A DNA stretch of 64,000 nucleotides from an uncultured Desulfovibrionaceae bacterium (GTDB lineage: Bacteria; Desulfobacterota; Desulfovibrionia; Desulfovibrionales; Desulfovibrionaceae): assembly GCA_944325195.1 (NCBI GenBank), contig CALUZB010000021.1:50593-114592 (forward strand), in the 5' to 3' direction. The position numbers and the translations under genes were made by a program. The notes under the pieces are model-generated. The model did not search any database and was not told where the DNA came from. It was given only the letters and a program-made list of their open reading frames with translations. Shown one piece after another: positions 58,083-64,000 of this stretch; position 1 is the stretch's first letter; each line of letters begins with the position of its first letter.

Positions 58083-58096
58083 TGACATTTTTGTCA
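58083..58096. promoter_or_regulatory. Second palindrome upstream of the symporter
   Basis: TGACA-TTTT-TGTCA, perfect 5-bp arms, 51 bases before the symporter ATG. It may be an operator or overlap the promoter. Confidence 0.35.
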
Positions 58097-58146
58097 AGCA
58101 GGTTCATAGGGACGTATTTTTTTAATTATATCAATGAGGAGGCAAT

Positions 58147-59649
58147 ATGGCTAGTACAGGGGTTTTACTGGGAATTTTAGCCTATTTCATGGGCATTATT
58201 TTCGTCGGTTATCTGATGAAGAATAAATGTAAAGGAGCAGAGGACTTTTTGGTGGGCGGCCGCCAATTCGGCGTTGCGTTCAACGCTGGCACTCTCACCT
58301 CATGCTGGCTGGGCGGCACAGTAATTGTGGGGGTTCCCGGAACATTCTATGCTTTAGGCATCTGGGACAGCAACGCTATGTACGGCATTCTGGTCAGCTT
58401 CGGCTCCGCCGGCTGCCTGATTCTGGCTGGTCTTTTCTATATGCGCAAATTATGGCAACTCAAGCTGCTTTCATTGGGCGATTTCTATTACCGCCGTTAC
58501 GGCAACAAAGCCGGTCTGATTGCCACTCTGCTTATGGGAGTCACCTTCACCGTATGGATTGCTGTACAGGTTATCGCCTTTGCAAAAGTAGGGCAAGCGC
58601 TTATAGGCTACACACTTGAAATGTGGATTATCATCGCCATGGCTGTTATTTGTACCTACACCATTCTTGGCGGGCTTTGGGCAGTATGCCTCACCGACAT
58701 CGTTCAGGTGGGCATTGTCACCATCAGCCTGTTCATACTCACCCCCATTGCAATCAGCATGGTCGGCGGTTTGGATCAGTTCATTGCCCATATCCCCAGG
58801 GAAAAACTGAACTTCTTCCCCGCCGACAAAGGCTCAATTTCAGCCTGGCTGCCCTGGCTTGGTGCACTCTGCACTATCGGGCTCGGCTCCATTGCCAGCC
58901 CGGACTTGATGCAGCGCGCGTTTTCCGCAAAAACCGGGCGCACAGCCCGCAACTCCGCTCTGGTTGCGGCAGTGGCTTATATGATTGTATTTCTTATTGT
59001 TATTGTGCTCACCGCCGCCACCATGCAATTGGTTGACGCCGGAACTGTAGATCAGGCCATGATCGAGACAGACCCGGAATTAATGATCCCCCTAGTATTC
59101 CAAAACCTGATGCCCGCTCCCCTGGTAGTAGTGTTTCTCGGGGCCGTGTTGGCAGCGGTAATGTCCGCCGCAGCCACCGCCAACATTGCTCTGGCCGGGG
59201 TTGTTTCCAAAAATCTGATCAAGGATATCTTCTTTCCTGCGATGAGTTCACACAAGCTTATGCAGGTTACGCGTATGGTCATTGTTGTTGTGGGCATTAT
59301 CGCCTGTATGATCGCCATCGGACTGCCCTCAGCCTATCTGTTAACCTCCCTTGGTTTTGACCTGATTTTATCCTGTCTGTTTATCCCCCTGACCCTTGGT
59401 TTATATTGGAAAAAAGCCAATGGTTGGGGAGCCATCGCCGGACTGATTGCCGGTGCCGCGTTCCGTATTGGAGTGGCCGGCTTCTTTAAAGGCTTCAGCG
59501 TTGAAGGCATCGGTTCAACTGACGATATCTGGTACTATTTCACTTTAGGCGGCCCGCTGGTATCGCTGACCGCAATGGTTATTGTCAGTCTGCTTACTCA
59601 GAAAATCGACAAACCAATTGAGCTTGAACTCGAGCCGGATCCCTCATAA
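58147..59649 (+). CDS. Sodium:solute symporter (SSS family)
   Basis: 500 residues with about 13 membrane helices and SSS-family landmarks: DFLVGGRQFG after the first helix, GMYDNALI-like sodium-site region SCWLGGTVIVG, IASPDLMQRAFSAKT and the later TANIALAGVVSKNLIKD. Substrate is not readable; the neighbouring amidinotransferase and EamA transporter suggest an amino acid or amine. Strong GAGGAGG ribosome site. It is preceded by two operator-like palindromes. Confidence 0.92.
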   Translation: MASTGVLLGILAYFMGIIFVGYLMKNKCKGAEDFLVGGRQFGVAFNAGTLTSCWLGGTVIVGVPGTFYALGIWDSNAMYGILVSFGSAGCLILAGLFYMRKLWQLKLLSLGDFYYRRYGNKAGLIATLLMGVTFTVWIAVQVIAFAKVGQALIGYTLEMWIIIAMAVICTYTILGGLWAVCLTDIVQVGIVTISLFILTPIAISMVGGLDQFIAHIPREKLNFFPADKGSISAWLPWLGALCTIGLGSIASPDLMQRAFSAKTGRTARNSALVAAVAYMIVFLIVIVLTAATMQLVDAGTVDQAMIETDPELMIPLVFQNLMPAPLVVVFLGAVLAAVMSAAATANIALAGVVSKNLIKDIFFPAMSSHKLMQVTRMVIVVVGIIACMIAIGLPSAYLLTSLGFDLILSCLFIPLTLGLYWKKANGWGAIAGLIAGAAFRIGVAGFFKGFSVEGIGSTDDIWYYFTLGGPLVSLTAMVIVSLLTQKIDKPIELELEPDPS

Positions 59650-59674
59650 CCCACTCGACCCGGCAATGTAACCA

Positions 59675-59707
59675 GGTGAAGGGAGTAACTCCCTGACTCC
59701 CTTCACC
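59675..59707 (+). terminator. Strong hairpin between symporter and EamA genes
   Basis: A perfect 12-bp stem GGTGAAGGGAGT / ACTCCCTTCACC with a 9-nt loop, without T-run. It may act as an intercistronic mRNA stabiliser or a partial terminator. Confidence 0.55.
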
Positions 59708-59739
59708 GATGTAGCTCACACTCTAACCCGACTAAAGAT

Positions 59740-60678
59740 ATGAACAAAGAATCACTTGCATCGTCATCTACCACCGCGGTAATCCCGGAAACCCCGGAGC
59801 AGGGCACAAAACTCGCCTTCATTATCCTGGTTTTAGGTTGCATGCTTTGGGGAAGCGGCATGGCCGTGGGTAAGATAGCCGTAACAGAGTATCATCCGGT
59901 ATTTTTGGTATGTATGCGCATGCTTATAGCGCTTTTAGTGCTAACCCCGTTTGTGTGGATTAAATTCCGGCCCAGAATTTATTCAAAGCGTGATTTCGGC
60001 CTGCTGATCCTGCTCAGCTTGTGTGACCCGGTAGGCTTCTTTGCTTTTGAAGCTATGGCCTTGAAGTATACTTCCGCTGCCCAAGCAAGCATGGTCTGGG
60101 CCCTGCACCCGCTGTTGAACACGGTGGCCGCTTGGCTGATTATTAAAGAGAAAACAACTGCGCCTGTGGTGATCTGTTTTCTGGTGGCCATGGGTGGGGT
60201 GGTTCTGCTTACAGCGGCTGGTGGTGCCAACGAACATGCCGCTAATCCGGTTTTAGGCAACATGTTTGAGGTAATGTCCTTGTGCGGAGCGGCTGCCTTT
60301 GTAGTCATTCTGCGCTTCCTCAAGGGGCGCTATCCTGTTCCTGTAGTACTGTGGTTCCAAAGTTTGATCGCCAGTCTGATCTTCCTGCCCATGCTCAGTC
60401 TGGATGCAGTTACCCTGCCCACTGAGCTGAATTGGGAACCCATTGTGGCAACCCTGTATCTGGGCATTTGCGTAACCCTTTGCGCTCAAGGTTGCTCAGC
60501 ATATGCCTTGGCCCGTATACCGGTTGCCCGTTTCTCTTCATTCGCCAATCTTATCCCGATATTCGGGGTATTGTTAAGTATGCTCTTGCTTGGGGAAACA
60601 ATGCTTCCCCTACAATGGGCGGCCTGTGTCGTCGTTTTAGGAGCAGTTATTTTAAGCCAGCGTTTTCAGCGCACTTAA
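59740..60678 (+). CDS. EamA/DMT-family transporter
   Basis: 312 residues with ten membrane helices in two EamA repeats (GCMLWGSGMAVGKIAV... and ARIPVARFSSFANLIPIFGV). Drug/metabolite exporters of this type often move amino acids or their derivatives. The ribosome site is weak. It lies between the symporter and the amidinotransferase gene, 37 bases before the latter, so they are probably co-transcribed. Confidence 0.92.
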   Translation: MNKESLASSSTTAVIPETPEQGTKLAFIILVLGCMLWGSGMAVGKIAVTEYHPVFLVCMRMLIALLVLTPFVWIKFRPRIYSKRDFGLLILLSLCDPVGFFAFEAMALKYTSAAQASMVWALHPLLNTVAAWLIIKEKTTAPVVICFLVAMGGVVLLTAAGGANEHAANPVLGNMFEVMSLCGAAAFVVILRFLKGRYPVPVVLWFQSLIASLIFLPMLSLDAVTLPTELNWEPIVATLYLGICVTLCAQGCSAYALARIPVARFSSFANLIPIFGVLLSMLLLGETMLPLQWAACVVVLGAVILSQRFQRT

Positions 60679-60715
60679 TCAAATAAATATCTAACCTTAA
60701 CATAAGGAGTGTAAC

Positions 60716-61894
60716 ATGGCTAAAATAGTTAATTCTTGGGATGAATGGGCACCTCTGAAGCGTGTTATCGTAGGCCGGGCCAAGGGAACACAAATTCCCG
60801 CTCCAGAACCAAACTGGTCTTACCCCAACCCGCACGGTGGCTTCCCTCTGGGCACTTGGGGCATGTTTCCGGAAGACATGACTGAACGCGCCTGTGAACA
60901 GCAAGAGAACTTTGTAAAAATTCTTGAAAAGCGGGGGATTGAAGTTGACCGCGTTGTATTGCACCCGGTTATGCTTTCACCCATCCCGGTATCTACCCCT
61001 GACTGGACGCAATTGAATATGCGTGGCATTTGCTGCCCGCGCGACGTGTTCATTGTGGTAGGCAATGAAATTCTGGAAACTGCCGGAAGCCACCGTTCCC
61101 GCTATTATGAATACCTTAACCTGCGTCCGATTTTCGAACGCTATTTCAAGGAAGACCCGGAATTCCTCTGGGGCTCAGCGCCCAAGCCGCGACTCACTGA
61201 AGCCAGCTATGTGAAAAACTACGATTATCTGGTGCAGAATGTCTGGACCCAGGAACAAATTGATGACGGTGTAATGAATATGCGGATGCAACTTACCGAA
61301 GTTGAACCCCTGTGGGATGGAGCCGATGCCGCCCGCGCCGGTAAGGACATTTTCTGGAATGTAACCTCGGCAGTGGTGAATAAAAGCGGGCTTGACTGGG
61401 TAACCCGTCACTACGCCGCCCGCGGTATCCGAGTGCACCCGGTATATTTTGATTTCCGCGGCGGTCACACCGGCAAGCCCTGGCATATTGACTGTGAATT
61501 CACCATGGTCCGCCCCGGACTGCTGATTACCTGTCCGGAATCCCCAATTGTAAACAAGGAAATCATTGAACTGTTCCGTAAAAACGACTGGGAAATTGTG
61601 GAAGCCGCCGGTCCTGTACATAAATATAACGCTGACATCAGCTTCTGCTACCCCGGTAAGGAAGGTGGCATGTACGGACCGCAGTGGATCAGCATGAACA
61701 CATTCGCGCTTGGCCCCAATACCATTTGCGTGGAAGGTCACGAAACTGCTTACATGGAACAACTCGATAAAATGGGCATTGAAGTCGTGCCGGTTCCCTT
61801 CGACCAAGTAGTTCCGTTTGGCGGTTCGCTGCATTGCAATACTCTGGATATTTACAGAGAAAGCAGCCTGGAAGACTACTTCCCCAATCAATAA
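60716..61894 (+). CDS. Glycine amidinotransferase-family enzyme
   Basis: 392 residues of the AGAT/amidinotransferase fold, which moves an amidino group from arginine to an amine, as in guanidinoacetate synthesis. Catalytic residues line up: D211 (AGKDIF), H257 (WHIDCEF) and C374 (GSLHCNTLDI). The TEVEPLWDGAD block is close to the animal and cyanobacterial enzymes. The acceptor amine is unknown; glycine, an inosamine or a taurine-like amine are options. AAGGAG precedes the ATG. It is clustered with two transporters. Confidence 0.9.
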   Translation: MAKIVNSWDEWAPLKRVIVGRAKGTQIPAPEPNWSYPNPHGGFPLGTWGMFPEDMTERACEQQENFVKILEKRGIEVDRVVLHPVMLSPIPVSTPDWTQLNMRGICCPRDVFIVVGNEILETAGSHRSRYYEYLNLRPIFERYFKEDPEFLWGSAPKPRLTEASYVKNYDYLVQNVWTQEQIDDGVMNMRMQLTEVEPLWDGADAARAGKDIFWNVTSAVVNKSGLDWVTRHYAARGIRVHPVYFDFRGGHTGKPWHIDCEFTMVRPGLLITCPESPIVNKEIIELFRKNDWEIVEAAGPVHKYNADISFCYPGKEGGMYGPQWISMNTFALGPNTICVEGHETAYMEQLDKMGIEVVPVPFDQVVPFGGSLHCNTLDIYRESSLEDYFPNQ

Positions 61895-61951
61895 AAGCCT
61901 CGCCGGAGCAGTTAACTTAAGTTAAAAGTACTCGTATACTTGCGTGCCGGC

Positions 61952-61980
61952 CCCCCCTCTGACCTGAAATCAGAGGGGGG
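61952..61980 (+). terminator. Hairpin terminator after the amidinotransferase gene
   Basis: CCCCCCTCTGA / TCAGAGGGGGG, 11-bp stem, 7-nt loop, no long T-run. Placed 57 bases after the stop. Confidence 0.65.
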
Positions 61981-62044
61981 TACATTAACAGGATAAATTC
62001 TGTTATGAATCAGAAAACTTACAAGAACAGAATTGGAACTTGAT

Positions 62045-63655
62045 ATGTCAACAAGTGAGAAAATCCGGCCGGAAGAAGTATATGCTCAACTGACAGAAAT
62101 TCTTGAAAGCAGTGATTTTCAAGCTTCGCCCCGTTTAAGGGATTTCCTCACCTTTGTAGTTCAGCGCACCTTAGACGCCAAAGGACAGGACTTAAAAGCC
62201 TATACCATTGGTCTGGAGGTCTTCGGGCTTGGTGAAGAATTTGATCCCAATACCAACCCGTTAGTGCGCACGGAAGCAGGGCGACTGCGCAATAAGCTTG
62301 AGCATTTTTACCTGCACAATCCCAAAGCCAGAATCAACATTAAGATCCCTAAAGGCGGGTATGCTGCTGCCTTTTCCAGAATTGTCTCCCCCGAAAGCAA
62401 CAATCATCCCAACAATCAGCTGTTTTCCTTCTCTCCTCAAAAAGTGCCGCAAGCTGAACACAAAACCAGCATTATGCTTATGCCTTTCATTAATGTGAAC
62501 AAGGCTGTGGAAGCAGAAGCGATTGTTAAAGGTTTGAGTAACTGCATCAGTATCCATCTAACTAAGTTTTATGACCTAAAGGTGGTTAACTACGATCAAG
62601 TGCTTCAATTAAATGCCGTATTCAAACAAATCCTGGAAAAAGACCTCAACCTGGACGCCCGCTTTATTTTGTGTGGAAGCGTGCAGCTTGAAAAGAACAT
62701 CATTGAGGTTTACGCCTCGCTGGTGGATACGACGTCGATGTACAATATCTGGGCGGAAAAATTCGATGCGGAAATAGATTCCGGATCTTTGCTGGAAGTG
62801 CAGGAAAGCATTGCACAATCAATCGTTTCCCGCATAGCTGATGATTTCGGGCTGATTAACCAAACCCTGTTAAAAGAAATGACCAGTGGAGCCCATGCAA
62901 CCTCCAGCATTCAGGAAGCCTCTCTACTCTATTACCACTGGACTGCCGTCCTGAATAAAGAAGATTTCATCAAAGCGCTGGCTAGTGTGGAAAAAGCCCA
63001 TGCAGGCAGTCCGAACAATATTCCTATTCTAGCAATGCTGGCCGATCTTTACGCTTCAGGACACCAGTGGAGCTACGGCCTAGTAGAGAACGCTTTGGAA
63101 AAATCGCTTCAAATGGCCACCGCCGCTGTCAACCATGATCCAAGCTGTCAGCTCGCTTACATGGCCCTGGCTCTAAACTATTTCCTACGAACGGATTTCA
63201 ACAAGTTTCAACATTGCGCCGAACGTGCCATTGAGCTCAACCCCTCAAGCACAAATGCGTTGAGCGCTGTGGGCTCTTGGTATGCTTTGTCGGGAGAATG
63301 GGAAAGGGCTTTTGAACTGACCGAAAGAATAATGCTCTTGAGCATGAATTGCCCCGATTGGTGCCATTTTGCCCACGCCATGCAAAAATACCTTGAGGAC
63401 GATTATGAGGGCAGCCTGACTGAGGCCCAGAAAATCAATATGCCCCATAACCTTTGGGGCTCATTAATTCACCTGGCTGCTGGCGCTTTTCTTCATAATG
63501 AGGAAGAGTGCATCAAGGCGCTGTGCAGATTGGAAAAAATTTATCCTGACTTCAGAAATAAAGGTGATATAATCATTAAAAACAACCTGCCTTATGAAGA
63601 ATTTTCTTCAAAAGTTCTTCAGGGGCTGGCTAAAGCCGGAATTAAGTTTGATTAA
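62045..63655 (+). CDS. Cytosolic TolB-like/TPR protein, possible regulator
   Basis: 536 residues from the ATG at 62045 (the frame reaches back four codons to a TTG). Residues about 10-110 form a domain with FQASPRLRDFLTFVV and NPLVRTEAGRLRNKL, seen at the front of some TPR and cyclase-type proteins and possibly DNA-binding. A FlgO/TolB-N-like domain follows (SIMLMPFINVNKAVEAEAIV...DARFILCGSVQL), then TPR-like repeats. There is no signal or membrane segment, so it is cytosolic. It sits alone between the amidinotransferase terminator and a glycosyltransferase gene. The role as a regulator is inferred. Confidence 0.7.
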   Translation: MSTSEKIRPEEVYAQLTEILESSDFQASPRLRDFLTFVVQRTLDAKGQDLKAYTIGLEVFGLGEEFDPNTNPLVRTEAGRLRNKLEHFYLHNPKARINIKIPKGGYAAAFSRIVSPESNNHPNNQLFSFSPQKVPQAEHKTSIMLMPFINVNKAVEAEAIVKGLSNCISIHLTKFYDLKVVNYDQVLQLNAVFKQILEKDLNLDARFILCGSVQLEKNIIEVYASLVDTTSMYNIWAEKFDAEIDSGSLLEVQESIAQSIVSRIADDFGLINQTLLKEMTSGAHATSSIQEASLLYYHWTAVLNKEDFIKALASVEKAHAGSPNNIPILAMLADLYASGHQWSYGLVENALEKSLQMATAAVNHDPSCQLAYMALALNYFLRTDFNKFQHCAERAIELNPSSTNALSAVGSWYALSGEWERAFELTERIMLLSMNCPDWCHFAHAMQKYLEDDYEGSLTEAQKINMPHNLWGSLIHLAAGAFLHNEEECIKALCRLEKIYPDFRNKGDIIIKNNLPYEEFSSKVLQGLAKAGIKFD

Positions 63656-63833
63656 GCCTCTCTCTACCAACCTCAATGAATTCTTCATGCAGTTAAAGTA
63701 TTTAAACCCCGCCCGCATCTACCACCTTTGCTACTTCCTGCCCCCTCTATATTAAGTAGACTAACCTCACCAAAACGGTTAATAGCTAGCAAATACAACA
63801 TATTATATGGACGTCACCCCCCCCGAGGTCACA

Positions 63834-64000
63834 ATGAATATAATAATTCTAACTACGTCAACAATCCTTTCCGGCGGAACCAGACAGGCGCTTTACCTGG
63901 CAGCAGGGCTCCAGAAAAAAGGATTTCCCGTTTATTTTACCTGTCCGGCGGCCTGTGAAACCCAGAAACAGGCCGAAAGCATGGGGTTGGCATGCAAGCC
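63834..64000 (+). CDS. Glycosyltransferase family 4-like, 3' end cut by window
   Basis: Starts at 63834 with GAGG about 6 bases upstream and runs open to the window end. The 55 visible codons read MNIIILTTSTILSGGTRQAL followed by AAGLQKKGFPVYFTC, the donor-side Rossmann start of GT4/GT-B enzymes (a glycine-rich loop then a helix ending in a Lys-Gly turn). The rest is outside, so the specificity cannot be stated. Confidence 0.7.
   Translation, partial: MNIIILTTSTILSGGTRQALYLAAGLQKKGFPVYFTCPAACETQKQAESMGLACK

Overview
The window looks like chromosomal DNA of a Gram-negative bacterium, most likely a Desulfovibrio-like member of the Desulfobacterota. This is inferred from three things: mreBCD-mrdA-rodA-bactofilin runs directly into an F1 ATP synthase operon that has two b-type subunits but no a or c subunit; there are lipoprotein, periplasmic and outer-surface type proteins; and the general gene content fits. 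No rRNA or taxonomic marker settles the assignment.

Layout. 1-8.6 kb: the 3' part of a giant cyclic beta-1,2-glucan synthase (its start lies before the window). 8.7-13.3 kb, minus strand: a large secreted TPR protein and a sigma-54 activator without receiver domain. 13.5-16.8 kb: pgeF and a YjaB-like acetyltransferase with face-to-face promoters, tRNA-Leu(GAG), then small accessory genes (GIY-YIG nuclease, XRE regulator with an operator array, methyltransferase remnant, small membrane protein). 17.1-23.1 kb: the rod-shape/elongasome operon plus bactofilin. 23.1-29.3 kb: the F1 ATP synthase operon with a clear sigma-70 promoter and terminator. 29.5-30.5 kb: ribF.

30.8-47.0 kb is the most unusual part. 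It is a nine-gene, same-strand locus built around Srf-type proteins: a glycine-zipper lipoprotein, a membrane-anchored trypsin-like protease, three tandem SrfA-like membrane proteins, SrfB (actin/Hsp70-fold ATPase motifs), SrfC (dynamin-like GTPase motifs), a Sel1-repeat membrane protein and a secreted PpkA-type VWA protein. The protease and all three SrfA-like proteins share a juxtamembrane Cys - helix - Cys module. The three SrfA-like proteins share an invariant PELALPELP linker motif and a Cys-bearing C-terminal domain. I infer an envelope-spanning machine with cytosolic nucleotide-driven parts and periplasmic sensing or proteolytic parts. A structured leader-like RNA element precedes srfB.

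47.2-49.9 kb, minus strand: glycosyltransferase, FAD-dependent reductase and an orphan EcfT/CbiQ-like membrane protein in one tightly packed operon. 50.3-52.9 kb: a Fic-family protein whose catalytic motif is destroyed (pseudo-Fic) followed by a DUF4236-like membrane protein. 53.1-57.7 kb: YccF, RlmN, an Rrf2 regulator with three IscR-like cysteines, MetA (carrying Glu111, which predicts acetyl-CoA use) and MetY: a coherent O-acetylhomoserine route to homocysteine/methionine. 58.1-61.9 kb: sodium:solute symporter, EamA transporter and a glycine-amidinotransferase-family enzyme. 62-64 kb: a cytosolic TPR/TolB-like-domain protein and the start of a glycosyltransferase cut by the window end.
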